Source of the DNA: Pogostemon cablin
Taxonomy: Eukaryota; Streptophyta; Magnoliopsida; Lamiales; Lamiaceae
Assembly: GCA_023678885.1 (NCBI GenBank)
Contig: CM042996.1
Location: 6,444,602 to 6,508,601 of the forward strand
DNA length: 64,000 nucleotides
Reading direction: 5' to 3'
In this document: piece after piece, positions 1 to 12,190 of the stretch
Position numbering within the stretch: position 1 is the stretch's first letter
Layout of the letters: every line of letters starts with the position of its first letter
Position numbers and translations under genes: made by a program
The notes under the pieces: model-generated
Told to the model about the DNA's origin: nothing
What the model saw: only the letters and a program-made list of their open reading frames with translations
Database searches by the model: none

Positions 1-1031
1 GTATTGTTCAAACTCCTGTAGCCTATAAAGTGGGAGCCAAAGTGAGTTGGACTTATTCACTTGTGAATGTGCCTATTGCATCTCGAAAATTTGTTTCCAT
101 ATGCATTATATGGAGAGGAAATTCACGTGATATAGTTTGACTGACACTGGTGTGTTTGATATTTTGTTGCTCATTTTTTCTCAGAGGCATGTCAGGATCG
201 GGAAAATTACAGAGGAAGACATTAGGACTAAGGATGAAGTCCTTCATGAATTCTTGAATTATAAAATGAAGCCTACACACAGCATAAGAGACCACGCAAT
301 TATTTTGATTGAACTCTACAACTAGATTATGAGTTTGATTTATAGCGAAACAATTCCAAGTAATGTGTATTTTCAAATTACTAGTCCTTAGACCTGGGCG
401 AACACTTTGCCTCCCTACCTTAAAAGGGTTTGGGCTAAGTGGGAGACTTACCAAGTGAAACCTTTGGTCGATGCTTCTATAGCAGAAGATAGGACACATG
501 TACTGAGATTAGCCTGCTTGAGAATGGGAAGGAAAGACTGAGTGGTCGAGACAAACGTCAGATAAAGAATCCTTATATAGATCCTCTAGGGCGAGCTGTC
601 TTTAGTGTGGGGACTAAAGAATTGGATTGGGAACGTTATTTTAAATCTAGTGATAAATTAAGAGATACAATCAGTATTTATCGCTAGTTTATTTCCATTG
701 TGTTTCTAATTGGAAACTCAGGGAGTTCATTAGAATTTTATGTTCATGACTTGTCAGACTAAGAGTTTTTGCTATTGTGAATGGTTGTTTAAGTTCTATC
801 TAAAAGTGGCTGTTCAATGTTATTTGATTAATTACTTGAACAATGTGTTTTTACGTTTTGAAGCAAGAATCTGGTATTATAACACATGATGAGATTGATG
901 ATTAATAGTTTCCGAGCTATTTTTCGAGATTAAGTATTATGTTATTTATTGAAATGTTTCTATTTGGCTTAACGTAAAACTTAATAAAACATTATTAACA
1001 TACTGAATCACATTAATCTCTAATAAAGATC
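1..1031 (+). mobile_element. Leader region of a decayed Ty1/copia element (copia-1)
   Basis: This stretch precedes the copia-1 gag start codon at 1032. It has no long open frame; the longest starts at 137 and has 62 codons with no recognisable domain. No primer-binding site or LTR end was found, so the 5' LTR probably lies left of the window. It is assigned to the element only because it adjoins gag without a visible boundary. Confidence 0.4.
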
Positions 1032-1900
1032 ATGGCATCGAAGTTTATTATCGCTAAGTTGAACAAAGGTGAGAAACTCAATGATGATAATTATGACACA
1101 TGGCGTCATGGATGAACAAGATGTATTGGATGCCATAAACAAAGTGATGGCCGATCCAGGCGCAGGAATTGGAAATCAAGGGAGGCATGACTGAGAAGCG
1201 TACCAGGCATGAAAAACAAAATTTTCATTGCACGTTGTATCCTCGTAAGCTCAGTAATCGATCCGATGATCCATGAATGTGAGCAACATCCCACCGCACA
1301 TGATATCTGGGTGTATCTGCGTGAGAAGTATGGTGGTACAACGGTTACAAAGCTTAGGCAGTTGACTATTAAGTTTGATACCTACAAAAAGAAACCTGAT
1401 CATAACATTAAACAACATCTCAGGAAGATGTCTAATATGATTATCAAACTTAAGACTGTCGGTCATATACTCTCTGATGATCAGTAAATCCAAGCCCTAA
1501 TCCGCTATTTACCTGATTGTTGGGAACATCTCAAAATCAACTTGACTCATAATGAAAGCATTAAAACTTTCAATGATGTTGCTCGTCATGTTGAGCTGGA
1601 AGATGAGAGGCTTAGAGCCTCAAAGCCTTCTTCTGGGGCCTTCTATGCCGGTTCTACTTCCAAGGGAGCTTTGGGCTTCAAAAGGAAAAGGAATTGGAAA
1701 AAGGGAAAGAAGGGAAGATGATCTGATGGTGGTGGTGGTAAGCCTGAGAATAATCAAACTACAAAAACTAATGAACGGAAAAGGGAAAACAAGCGTGACA
1801 AAAGGAATAAGAAGGATAAAAGCAAGATATCATGTTACAATTGTAGTAAGCTTGGTCATTATGCTTGTGAATGCCCTGAGCCCAGGAGGGACAAGGTATA
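1032..1900 (+). pseudogene. Ty1/copia gag, degenerate (copia-1)
   Basis: Gag forms the retrotransposon particle and binds the RNA genome. The reading begins with ATG at 1032 and a conserved-looking N-terminus (KFIIAKLNKGEKL), then stops and frameshifts break it. A middle segment at 1209-1487 matches the copia UBN2-type gag region (W-Y-L-REKYGG, then T-LR-L motifs). A CCHC zinc knuckle (C-YN-C-SKLGHYA-C) lies at about 1840-1880, in a different frame from the preceding open segment. Stops near 1487 and 1720 and several frame changes make the gene non-functional. It continues directly into protease on the same strand. Confidence 0.75.
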
Positions 1901-1916
1901 TTCACCTTATTCTGTT

Positions 1917-2560
1917 TTGTGTGAAATTAATATCTCGAGTACTGTCTTGCTGTCTGATTCTTATCCTTTGTGGAATATAGACTCAGGAGCAACGGACCAT
2001 GTGACAAGAGACATAGGAGCTTTTGTAGATTTTCATCGTGTTCCAAAGGGGACTGGGTGGATATATGTTGGAAACAATGCCCGATTCATAGTCAAAGGAC
2101 TTTGGACTTGCAAATTGGACCTTGACAATGGTCGGACGTTTATTCTACATGATATTCTTTATGCTCCGGAGATCATGCGAAATCTAATTTTTATTTCAGT
2201 TCAGCTTAATTTGGGTTATGATATATTATTCACTAAAGGCACTGTGGTAATTAGCATTAATGATACTAGTTATGCATCTGGACATATGACTGATGGCTTT
2301 ATGGTTTTAAATTGTATAGAATGACATTCAGTTATTATGATGATTATTCATATTCGCTAAATGCTTGTTCTTCTAGTAATGCAAATGTTAAAGATGATGT
2401 TTGGCATGCTAGATTAGGTTATATTGGGCAAGATAGAATGAATAGACTTGTGAAAGAAGGATTGTTGAATCTTTCTTCTAAAGTCGAATTATCCAAATAC
2501 AAACATTGTCTTGTTGGCAAAATGACTAGAAAACCTTTTGGTAAAGCTATTGAGTCTTAA
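1917..2560 (+). pseudogene. Ty1/copia protease and pre-integrase zinc-finger region (copia-1)
   Basis: The segment carries the aspartic protease motif DSGATDHV near 1980-2003, followed by the usual copia spacer (the LYAPEI segment near 2158). After a frame change at about 2320 comes the gag-pre-integrase region with the WHARLGYIG motif and a K-C-LVGK motif near 2505-2520, which is the HHCC zinc finger preceding the integrase core. The protease itself is open, but the polyprotein is interrupted at 2322-2324 and again at 2558-2560. Confidence 0.75.
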
Positions 2561-3432
2561 TCTCCATTAGAAGTAATCCATTCTGATATATGTGGTCCTG
2601 TAAATGTGAGAGCACGACATGGAGCTCACTATTTCATTACGTTCATTGATGATTATTCACGTTTTGGATATGTCTATTTGATATCTCATAAGTCTGAAGC
2701 ATTGGATTATTTTAGACGATGCTTGAGTGAAGTTGAAAATCAAAAGACAAATCTATCAAAGTTTTAAGAACTGATAGAGGACGTGAATATCTATCAGAAC
2801 AATTCAAGGAATTTTGTAATAAAAAGGGTATAATCCGACAATTAATTGTTCCTTATATACCTCAACAAAATGGTGTTACTAAAAGAAGGAATAGGACTTT
2901 GTTGGAGATGGTTAGATCTATGATGGCACAAGCTAATCTACCGATCTCTTTTTGGGGAGATGAATTACTTACGACAGCTTATGTGCTTAATCGTGTGCCT
3001 TCTAAGTCAGTTGCTTTAACTCCATATGAACTTTGGACGGGTAGAAGACCTAACTTGAGTAACCTTAAAGCATGGGGATCAACTTAGGTACATAATTCAT
3101 CCAGTCATGATGGAAAGTTGAATCCTAGAGGCAAAAAGTGTATCTTCATAAGATACTACGAACATTCTATGGGTTACGTGTTCATATGAGATCAGGATGT
3201 GAGTTTAACTGAGACAGAATCACGTAATGCTTATTTTCTAGAAACAGAATTTCCTAGTAGAGGGGGCATTAGGGATGCCGAACCTATTTTTGAGGTAGTA
3301 GAAAACCAATACCTACAAGATCTAAGTGGGAGTAGTAGTTTAGGTGATGGTGTGGATCTTGATAGATACTTGCCAATTGAGGATCAGACGATTCCCAATG
3401 AGAGAATTTTGTCTACAGAAGACCATCAATAG
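2561..3432 (+). pseudogene. Ty1/copia integrase, broken (copia-1)
   Basis: The integrase core is recognisable from the motifs VIHSDICGP (first catalytic D, about 2575-2600), FIDDYSRFGYV (about 2642), RTDRG (second D, about 2770) and PQQNGV followed by a run around NRTLLEMVRSMM. The glutamate that should follow PQQNGV reads as threonine. A frameshift near 2750-2765 and an in-frame stop at about 3085-3087 disrupt it. Downstream, the LWTGRRPNLSNLKAWG motif marks the usual integrase C-terminal region. It cannot encode an active enzyme. Confidence 0.75.
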
Positions 3433-3459
3433 CTATCTCGAAAAAGTTTTAGGAAACAT

Positions 3460-4490
3460 GTGCCCAAAAGGCATTATGATATTGAAGGACATGCCTTCTT
3501 TGTTTCACCAGAAAATGGAGATATTTCTCCTGTTGATGAGGAAGAGCCCAGAAATGTTAGAGAAGCTCTGACTTGTCTAACAAAGGAGAAATGGATGAAA
3601 GTAATGAAAGAGGAGATGAAGTCTATGAAGTCAAATCAAGCCTGGGAATTTGTAGATCTTCCGAAGGGACGAAAGACAATTGGGAATAAATGAATTCTCA
3701 AAACCAAGAGAAAGGCTCAATAGAGAGGTATAAAGCTCGTCTGGTGGAAAAAGGTTATACTCAACAAGAGGTTATTGACTATGCATAAACTTTTTCACCT
3801 GTGGTGAGGTTTTCTACGATTCATCTAATGTTAGCTATAGTGGCTAGTATGGATTTAGAATTACACCAAATGGATGTTAAGACTGCATTTCTCAATGGAG
3901 AATTAGAAGAAAAAATCTGCATGCAACAGCCTGTAGGATTTATTCTTCGAGGTCAAGAGGATAAAGTTTGTAGATTGAAGAAGTCGATCTACAGACTCAA
4001 ACAATCCTTTAGACAGTGGTATTTGAGGTTTCACACTACGATCATCTCATATAACTTCGTTATGATAAACGAAGACCACTGTATTTACGTTAAACTGTCC
4101 AATGGTTGTTTTGTGATTCTATCCTTGTATGTGTATGATATAATACTAGCGGGTAATAGCAAAGAGTATCTTGAAACCATAAAAAGATGATTATCTCCAA
4201 ATTTCGAGATGAAAGATATGGGTGAAGCAGAAGACATACTTGGTGTAAAGATCCATAGGGATCGTACAAGAAATTATTGGTTTGTCTCAAGAGACATACA
4301 TCAAGAAACTTTTAGAATGGTTCAAGATGGACACCTGCAAACCTATAGATACTCCCATTGTGAAAGGCGAATCATTGAGTCAACAAATGTGTCCCAAGAC
4401 TCAAGATGAAAAGAATGAAATGGCCATAGTACCATATGACAATGTGATTGACTGCAGACTATTCTCTCTGTTATCAAGGGAATAATAGTA
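3460..4490 (+). pseudogene. Ty1/copia reverse transcriptase, catalytic motif altered (copia-1)
   Basis: Typical copia reverse transcriptase blocks are visible: AL-KEKWMKVMKEEM (about 3570-3620), LHQMDVKTAFLNGELEE (about 3860-3915), a K-SIYRLKQS-RQWY block (about 3985-4025) and the thumb-side motif FEMKDMGEA (about 4200). The catalytic YVDD box reads YVYD (about 4129-4140), so one of the two metal-binding aspartates is gone. Stops near 3693, 3787 and 4190 and frameshifts near 4290 also break the frame. This element is older and more degraded than the copia element at 14-20 kb. Confidence 0.8.
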
Positions 4491-4962
4491 CACTGTATGG
4501 TATACAGACGCAGACTAGAGTGGTGATTTAGATGAATATAAATCAACTTTCGGTTATGTCTTCTTTCCCAATAATAGAGCAATCTCATGGTATAGCAAGA
4601 AACAGACATACACAACACTATCCACTGTGAAGTCAAGTTTGTGGCATGTGCGTCTGTAGTTCAAGAGACCATTTGGTTGAGAAGATTCATGAAATATTTG
4701 GAGGTCTCAAACACTCCAGTGGGAGCAGTTTAAATTAATTGTGATAATCAAACAACTATTGCTTACACAAAAGACCCCAAATATCATGGAAAAACCAAAC
4801 ACATTGACACGATGTTCAACTTTGTTAGAGATATTGTAGACAAGAAGAAAGTGATTCTTAGTTATATTTCTACTCGTTTGATGTTAGCAGATTCTTTTAC
4901 CAAACCAATTCTTAGTGATGCATACATAGTACATGTAAAGGGATTGGGTTTGCGAAGGATTT
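4491..4962 (+). pseudogene. Ty1/copia RNase H, degenerate (copia-1)
   Basis: RNase H follows reverse transcriptase in the copia polyprotein and removes template RNA. Visible motifs are WYTDAD near 4500, a FGYVFF-N-AISW block (about 4550-4590), IWLRRFMKYLEV (about 4670-4705), NCDNQTTI (about 4739-4760) and KTKHIDTMFNFVRD (about 4795-4835), ending with ADSFTKPI and a stop near 4962. Frameshifts separate the two halves near 4640. The 3' part, from 4666 on, is repeated at 6561 by the tandem duplication. Confidence 0.75.
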
Positions 4963-5563
4963 AAAACGATGTATTGAACATGTTTGTGTATGTTAATGAA
5001 ATAGTTAATGGCTTAACTATACATATACTCATGTTTTATTAATTATATGTGATGGTTCATATATAATAGCATGTCGACAAGTTATGATTGGCTCTCTCAT
5101 ACGAGCAATCGCCTCTAGCTAAGTGGGAGCGCAGAGATGAGATTACAATAATTAATGAAATCGGGATAGATTTCGCCACAAATCTAATCCAACTTGTTGT
5201 AAAGCTAAATCGACGAAGATCCTATACGTTGGAGGGAGGATATTCAGGTTAAGTGTATGTGACACACTTGAACTTTAATTTACACGGTGTCTAAATTAGA
5301 TGAAATACGACATACGCTTTCTTGGAAGGAAGTTAAAGATATTGTGACATGTGTTTTAGGAAAACGACATGTGCTAAGTTGACCTGAACAGGATTGAGAA
5401 AATTATCCCTATTTTCTTAAAAGTATGAGTCCTTATCTATTGGTTACCCTTATGACTTTCTACTATATTCTAAGTTTTCACTTTGGTGTTGCTACTTTAG
5501 CATGTTACCAAAAGAGCTATGGTTAATAACGGCAATGCGGTGCATGTCTAGGAAAACAGCTAT

Positions 5564-5590
5564 GGTGGGAGACTGTAGATACTTAGTAAG
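5564..5590 (+). promoter_or_regulatory. Probable polypurine tract and 3' LTR start of copia-1
   Basis: The purine-rich GGTGGGAGA at 5564-5572 is followed by TGTAGATACTT at 5574. This fits the copia arrangement in which a polypurine tract primes plus-strand DNA and the LTR begins with TG. The same sequence recurs 1,895 bases later. No matching 5' LTR is in the window, so the boundary is inferred. Confidence 0.4.
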
Positions 5591-6157
5591 ATGGGAAGAA
5601 CGTCTTAATTTAACATATAATGTTGTGATTCATTGACTAGTCAATCAAGCAGGGTCTTGATTATGAATACATTGTTTTGCAAAAAGGTTGAATATGCTCT
5701 GACAAATTTAGAGATTGAAAAAAGATATGTCAACTTAAGTTAAATGTTCAAGAGTTCAGGGGTATAGCGAGCTTGTTGAGTTTCTTTGATAAACTAGTTG
5801 AGTTGCTATATATCTCTAACAAGTGTATAGCGATAAAAACTCATATCTCGTGGGTCACACGATGTATTAATCTGTGCGAGAATTTGATTCATGAAGAAAA
5901 TGGGTCAGGAGACTATTGACTTCATATGTGAGTGAGAGATTTAAATAATAATTGATATTATTTATTTATTTTCCACGTATGAATAAGTGGATAAGAGAGA
6001 GAGAAAGGGAGTTAATGAAATGATTTTTTAACTCCCATCTCCTTGGAGATATATACTACGGCGTGGAGGCTGTTATATGCATGCGATACGCTAGACGCTC
6101 AAACGCTGAAACACGATGAAGCGTTATAGAACGCTGAGAAGCGTTTTCTCTCTCGCT

Positions 6158-6510
6158 GTGTTTTCTCTCCTTATTCACATGAAAATCCAGTATTCATATT
6201 CCATGTTTTAGCAGAAGCATTATAGAACGCAGAAGCAGAATGCAGATAAGCGTTTTCTCTATCGCTGTGTTTTTTTCTCTCTCGCTGTGTTTTCTCTCCT
6301 TATTCACATGAAAATCCAGTATTCATATTCCATGTTTTAGCAGAAGCATTGTTTTCTCTCCTTATTCACATGAAAATCCAGTATTCATATTCCATGTTTT
6401 AGCAGAAGCATTATAGAACGCAGATGCAGAATGCAGAAGCAGAATGCAGATAAGCGTTTTCTCTATCGCTGTGTTTTCTCTCCTTATTCACATGAAAATC
6501 CAGTTTTCAT
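6158..6510 (+). repeat. Short internal repeats in the LTR-like part (also at 8053-8405)
   Basis: A 60-65 bp segment containing CTCCTTATTCACATG and AAATCCAGTATTCATATTCC occurs about four times in each large unit. It is separated by variants of GCAGAAGCAGAATGCAGA and CTCTATCGCTGTG. The repeats lie between the probable LTR start and the duplication edge. Confidence 0.7.
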
Positions 6511-6560
6511 ATTCCATAGATTAGTACGATATCGTGGAATACAATCTGCCCCGTGTTGTG

Positions 6561-8455
6561 AGACCATTTGGTTGAGAAGATTCATGAAATATTTGGAGGT
6601 CTCAAACACTCCAGTGGGAGCAGTTTAAATTAATTGTGATAATCAAACAACTATTGCTTACACAAAAGACCCCAAATATCATGGAAAAACCAAACACATT
6701 GACACGATGTTCAACTTTGTTAGAGATATTGTAGACAAGAAGAAAGTGATTCTTAGTTACATTTCTACTCGTTTGATGTTAGCAGATTCTTTTACCAAAC
6801 CAATTCTTAGTGATGCATACATAGTACATGTAAAGGGATTGGGTTTGCGAAGGATTTAAAACGATGTATTGAACATGTTTGTGTATGTTAATGAAATAGT
6901 TAATGGCTTAACTATACATATACTCATGTTTTATTAATTATATGTGATGGTTCATATATAATAGCATGTCGACAAGTTATGATTGGCTCTCTCATACGAG
7001 CAATCGCCTCTAGCTAAGTGGGAGCGCAGAGATGAGATTACAATAATTAATGAAATCGGGATAGATTTCGCCACAAATCTAATCCAACTTGTTGTAAAGC
7101 TAAATCGACGAAGATCCTATACGTTGGAGGGAGGATATTCAGGTTAAGTGTATGTGACACACTTGAACTTTAATTTACACGGTGTCTAAATTAGATGAAA
7201 TACGACATACGCTTTCTTGGAAGGAAGTTAAAGATATTGTGACATGTGTTTTAGGAAAACGACATGTGCTAAGTTGACCTGAACAGGATTGAGAAAATTA
7301 TCCCTATTTTCTTAAAAGTATGAGTCCTTATCTATTGGTTACCCTTATGACTTTCTACTATATTCTAAGTTTTCACTTTGGTGTTGCTACTTTAGCATGT
7401 TACCAAAAGAGCTATGGTTAATAACGGCAATGCGGTGCATGTCTAGGAAAACAGCTATGGTGGGAGACTGTAGATACTTAGTAAGATGGGAAGAACGTCT
7501 TAATTTAACATATAATGTTGTGATTCATTGACTAGTCAATCAAGCAGGGTCTTGATTATGAATACATTGTTTTGCAAAAAGGTTGAATATGCTCTGACAA
7601 ATTTAGAGATTGAAAAAAGATATGTCAACTTAAGTTAAATGTTCAAGAGTTCAGGGGTATAGCGAGCTTGTTGAGTTTCTTTGATAAACTAGTTGAGTTG
7701 CTATATATCTCTAACAAGTGTATAGCGATAAAAACTCATATCTCGTGGGTCACACGATGTATTAATCTGTGCGAGAATTTGATTCATGAAGAAAATGGGT
7801 CAGGAGACTATTGACTTCATATGTGAGTGAGAGATTTAAATAATAATTGATATTATTTATTTATTTTCCACGTATGAATAAGTGGATAAGAGAGAGAGAA
7901 AGGGAGTTAATGAAATGATTTTTTAACTCCCATCTCCTTGGAGATATATACTACGGCGTGGAGGCTGTTATATGCATGCGATACGCTAGACGCTCAAACG
8001 CTGAAACACGATGAAGCGTTATAGAACGCTGAGAAGCGTTTTCTCTCTCGCTGTGTTTTCTCTCCTTATTCACATGAAAATCCAGTATTCATATTCCATG
8101 TTTTAGCAGAAGCATTATAGAACGCAGAAGCAGAATGCAGATAAGCGTTTTCTCTATCGCTGTGTTTTTTTCTCTCTCGCTGTGTTTTCTCTCCTTATTC
8201 ACATGAAAATCCAGTATTCATATTCCATGTTTTAGCAGAAGCATTGTTTTCTCTCCTTATTCACATGAAAATCCAGTATTCATATTCCATGTTTTAGCAG
8301 AAGCATTATAGAACGCAGATGCAGAATGCAGAAGCAGAATGCAGATAAGCGTTTTCTCTATCGCTGTGTTTTCTCTCCTTATTCACATGAAAATCCAGTT
8401 TTCATATTCCATAGATTAGTACGATATCGTGGAATACAATCTGCCCCGTGTTGTG
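6561..8455 (+). repeat. Tandem duplication, unit 2 of 1,895 bp
   Basis: Second copy of the preceding unit at a constant offset of 1,895 bases. It restarts inside RNase H, giving the sequence an RNase H end, LTR-like part, RNase H end, LTR-like part order. At the junction a short open frame (6431-6628) fuses the LTR-like sequence to the RNase H tail; it is a by-product of the duplication and not a gene. Confidence 0.9.
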
Positions 8456-9550
8456 AGATTTGATCTTTAACAACTTGATTACCAATCTGTTCTTCATATT
8501 CTTCTTCATATTCTTCTGCTGCGACATAAACTCTCTCTATGCACGATTAGGATTTGTACATGAATTTTCTAATACATCATTTACCTCAAATATCATTTTT
8601 ATCATATAATATTTTCAATTCAATATCGTAGTCTTATTTACCTCAATATATTCCTTTGTTATATAATATTTTGATATTGTTGCCTTATTTACCTCAATAT
8701 AACATTCAATATCGTTGCCCTGTTTACCACAATATCATTCTGTCATATAATATTTGAATCAATATCAATATCGTTGCCTTACATATGGATAGAAAGAGTT
8801 TTTTTTCATGTATTCATCATAGTTCACCAATATTCTATATTATTCTAATTTTTGTCATTTTTCTAAACATGTATTTTATCTCGATTATGTATCCTTTCAT
8901 AGTCTCAATTATAATTTATATAATCTTTAATATGTCAGAAGTAAATAATTTACACTTTCTTCTTCCACTTTTACCATTGACATCCCTCTTTCCTTTGTTT
9001 CTTTAACCACGGAAAGATAAAATCTATATAAAATCTGTATAATTAAAGAAAAGCAAATCTGTATAATTAAAGAAAATAAACAGCGTCAAAAGATAAAATT
9101 TGTATAAAATCTGTATAATTAAAGAAAATTGACCACAATTTGTATAACTGCACTACAAATTCACGAAAAGATCCCCCCAAATACACACATACCTTTTTCT
9201 ACAAAATTGTAGACATATACAGAGAGCGAGAGAAATGCAGTGCAACTTTGCACTTCTTCTACTTAAGGAAAAGTATATCGAAGATCTCTTTTTCTTACTA
9301 TAGCAACAAATCCAGAATTCACTCCCCCCAGCGCCAAACAACTTGAATCTTTCAGTGACTATTTCTTGAGGTTACTCCCCCATGAAAAGGCAAATTATAT
9401 ACACACATCAATGGCAATAAAAAATCCCTCCCGATTCCCACATAATATTTTTTTTAAAAAATTCAGTAAGAATGAATGGAAATCTAAAGAGGAAAATTAA
9501 CTGATGGCACGAATCGTGAATGAGAAGAAACATTAGGGCGAAACGCAAAA
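8456..9550. other. AT-rich intergenic DNA, no gene recognised
   Basis: The duplicated element ends at about 8455. The rest is AT-rich with several short degenerate repeats: TCAATATCG with GTTGCCTTATTTACC variants around 8610-8790, and CTGTATAATTAAAGAAAA variants around 9030-9130. Open frames such as 8785-9006 are low-complexity and show no domain. Confidence 0.5.
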
Positions 9551-9570
9551 AGTTATGGCTGAAACCTTCT

Positions 9571-9760
9571 TTTACTTGTCACCACCAGATTTTTCTTGCT
9601 TGGATGATTGGGGAGGACCTTTATCTTTCTTCAGCGCCAGCGAGATTAGGGCGGAGAGAGTAGGCAGGAGATTAGGGCGGAGAGAGATGGCTTGTGGGAA
9701 TTCTCTTCTTGCCACCACCAAATTTCGACGGCTTGGATGATGGTGGAGGACCTTATCTTA
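9571..9760 (-). pseudogene. Duplicated fragment resembling the N-terminus of ribosomal protein S25 (eS25)
   Basis: Read on the minus strand, 9638-9571 encodes LKKDKGPPQSSK followed by QEKSGGDK and a stop. A second diverged copy at 9760-9705 gives PPSSKPSKFGGGKK. Plant eS25 begins with a lysine-rich KKDKAPPPSSKPAKSGGGK-like stretch, so both look like decayed copies of that 5' coding segment. The surrounding GATTAGGGCGGAGAGAG motif is also repeated. No globular S25 core follows. It could be a processed or transposon-captured fragment; a chance lysine/proline-rich match is possible. Confidence 0.4.
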
Positions 9761-12150
9761 CGGGTGGAGGACCTTATCTTACATCGATGACGAAAATATG
9801 CCGGAAATATAGAGATTACAGCGAAGGGAGAGGGCAGAGATTAAGGCGGAAGGAAGAGGCAGATTGGGGATGAAAATCGAGATTGTGGTTGCCGTAATTT
9901 TTTTCCCTTAAATTCTACTGAGTTTGCAGTCAAGTCTCTAAAATACATTAAAATGATGAGATGGGAACCGAAATCTTAAAATTAAGTGGAAAAAAATTTA
10001 AAAATCTAAGAAATTGACACATCAATTCTAAATTAATCTAATGTTGTCACTTAAGCAAAACTAAACCCTTCTTTAATTTATTAACTAAAGATATGTATGC
10101 ATTGATAAAACTTGAGTACACTCGTACACAATTTCCTTTCATATCCCACATACTTTGAAAGTTGTAATTTTTAATATTAAATTTCATCTTAAATATAAAA
10201 AAATTGTAATCTTATTTTTCTGATTTTTTTAAATTCAAACATTAATTTAATTCATATTACAATTTACTTTTTATAATAATACTTTTATTACTTAAAATAT
10301 ATACTTTTAGAACATCTTGTGTATCCAAACGAATTAAAACCTATACATTTGATAACGAATTTTTTAAAAAATAATGATAGTTTTTTTTAATGAAAATTTA
10401 ACTGTACAATTAAACATAAATACACTATACATTTTTTAAGAGGGGGCAAGTATGAAGTCATGAATGAGACCGTTTCATGTGATATCATTTTACGTTTTTA
10501 AATTATTTATCAATTTTCCTATAAAATGTTATCACTTTTTATTTATATATTATAAATTGTTTATTCAATAACATTATCACTTTTTATTAATTGAGTATCA
10601 CTTTTCATTATAGAAATTGAAACAATCTCACACAAGCATTTGATTATTAAGAAACGCACATATACAGAATTAAAATTAATAATCCCTCCGATCCAAGTAA
10701 TGATTGTCATTTAACTTATGTAGGAGAATGATGGTCATTAACCTTATGTTTCTGGAACGGAGGGAGAAAATTTTTTAAAAAGAAAACTAGTTCCATAAAG
10801 TAAAATCCGTACCCTCATTGCAAATATTAGTATACCGTGCATATATGCTCGAATTTATTTAGAAAATATAAATGTTAAAAAAGATTATAAAATATTAAGA
10901 ATGAATATTAAACTATAATGACAACTTATTCCTAATATAGGTATATGAATAAATAATGAACTCAAAAAAATCTAAACATGAATAACATACAATAAAGCGC
11001 TTAATATTATCGTTAAATATTAGGGTAAATATACACGGCCTTTTTATTAAATACACATCCCATTAATATATAATTAAAACATATATTTTTAAAAAGTCTA
11101 AATTACCTTTAATTTATTAAAGGTACATCCCTTATATATTTTATACTAAATAAATTTAATAAATCCTAAATTATAGCACGTCATATACACTCCTATAAAT
11201 TCTATGTGCGTATTTCTTGAGATGGAGAAAGAAATTGAGATGAAGAAAGATGAACAACATGCATATTGAGACTACTCATTGGCTTTGATAAAACAAAATC
11301 TATTAATGCTACAAATAATAATTACTACAGCGGTGGATATAAAAAAGATAAAAACTAAATAGAAACATTTTAACCAGAGCAGATAGCACAAGTGAGTTTA
11401 ATAAGAGATTTCAATCCATGTCGAAACGATGAAATTTACGTCAAATTTGTTGTGGGTCCAGAAAACAACAATAATCTTAAAATTTTCATATTACAACTCA
11501 TGAACCCCAACACACAAATTCACCCGAAACTCGTGTTTTAATTGAACAAGATTTATTTTGCTTCACTTGACTTGACTTTTCTCTGAGTAACAAGATCAGC
11601 CATGTATTGGACAATGGCCTGTAGTAAAAATAGTCTTGCTAAGGTTTCTGCAATTTATTTAAAGAAAAAGAAAAGAAAGAAATAGGGTTAGTTATAAACA
11701 CAAAAGCAAGAGAGATAAGATCACCGGGTAAGAATTGCAATTCCGCAAAATTGTTGCTTATGTTCATCTTTATGAACGTCGTGGCAAAGCACAAACTCTC
11801 TCGAACATATTCACGCTCATTGAAAATGATATCGAAAGTAGCAATTCAACAGAAGTGTACAACGCATACAAAGGGGGTGTATATCCTATTAAAATTAAAA
11901 AAGGATAAATTTGAATTTTTAAGGGGTGTGTATATAATAAAATTAAGATTTAAACAATTAAATAGGGGTGTGTACTTAATAAGGGGTGTGTATTCAATAA
12001 AAAAGAGTGCGTATTTAGCAGTACTCATAAGTATATTGTATACTAAAAACAGTAAAACTAATGAAGCTCTACGTACATTCAAATTCAAGTAGATAAATAA
12101 CCTTTTTTTTATATTTTAATATCAAAGATTCAAAGTGAATCACCCCCCTT
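9761..12150. other. AT-rich intergenic region with minor repeats
   Basis: No gene is recognised. A small Stowaway-like hairpin element sits at about 10682-10766. At 11870-12010 the motif GGGGTGTGTAT recurs about four times at irregular spacing, giving an accidental open frame (11751-12092) that encodes the repeat and no domain. Confidence 0.45.
10682..10766. mobile_element. Very short Stowaway-like MITE
   Basis: The sequence starts ATCCCTCCGATCC and ends GGAACGGAGGGAG. These are near-inverted terminal repeats of the Tc1/mariner MITE type enclosing about 60 bases with the motif AACCTTATGTTTCTGG. It resembles the 78-bp element at 50856-50933. Confidence 0.5.
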
Positions 12151-12153
12151 TAT

Positions 12154-12190
12154 CTATACTAGTGGGGAGCACCTCACTTCGTGAGGTGTT
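12154..12190 (+). other. Perfect short hairpin next to TCTATACTAG, possible Helitron 5' end
   Basis: CACCTCAC-TTC-GTGAGGTG at about 12171-12189 is a perfect 8-bp stem. TCTATACTA just before it resembles the 5' end of many plant Helitrons. No matching 3' end (hairpin plus CTRR) could be assigned. Confidence 0.2.

Larger units (their letters stand above)
4666..6560 (+). repeat. Tandem duplication, unit 1 of 1,895 bp
   Basis: This unit runs from inside copia-1 RNase H through the 3' untranslated region, a purine-rich tract (about 5564-5572) and the probable start of the 3' LTR (TGTAGATACTTAG at 5574). The next 1,895 bases repeat it almost base for base; the one difference noticed is T versus C at about 4865 and 6760. 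The tetranucleotide GAGA is shared by both outer boundaries and the junction. Confidence 0.9.

Noticed and set aside
6431..6628. Open frame of 65 codons at the duplication junction
   Set aside because: It is produced by joining LTR-like sequence to the RNase H tail and its counterpart is part of copia-1.
11751..12092. 113-codon frame on the plus strand
   Set aside because: Encodes GVY-LK repeats from a GGGGTGTGTAT motif, with the opposite strand also open; no domain.
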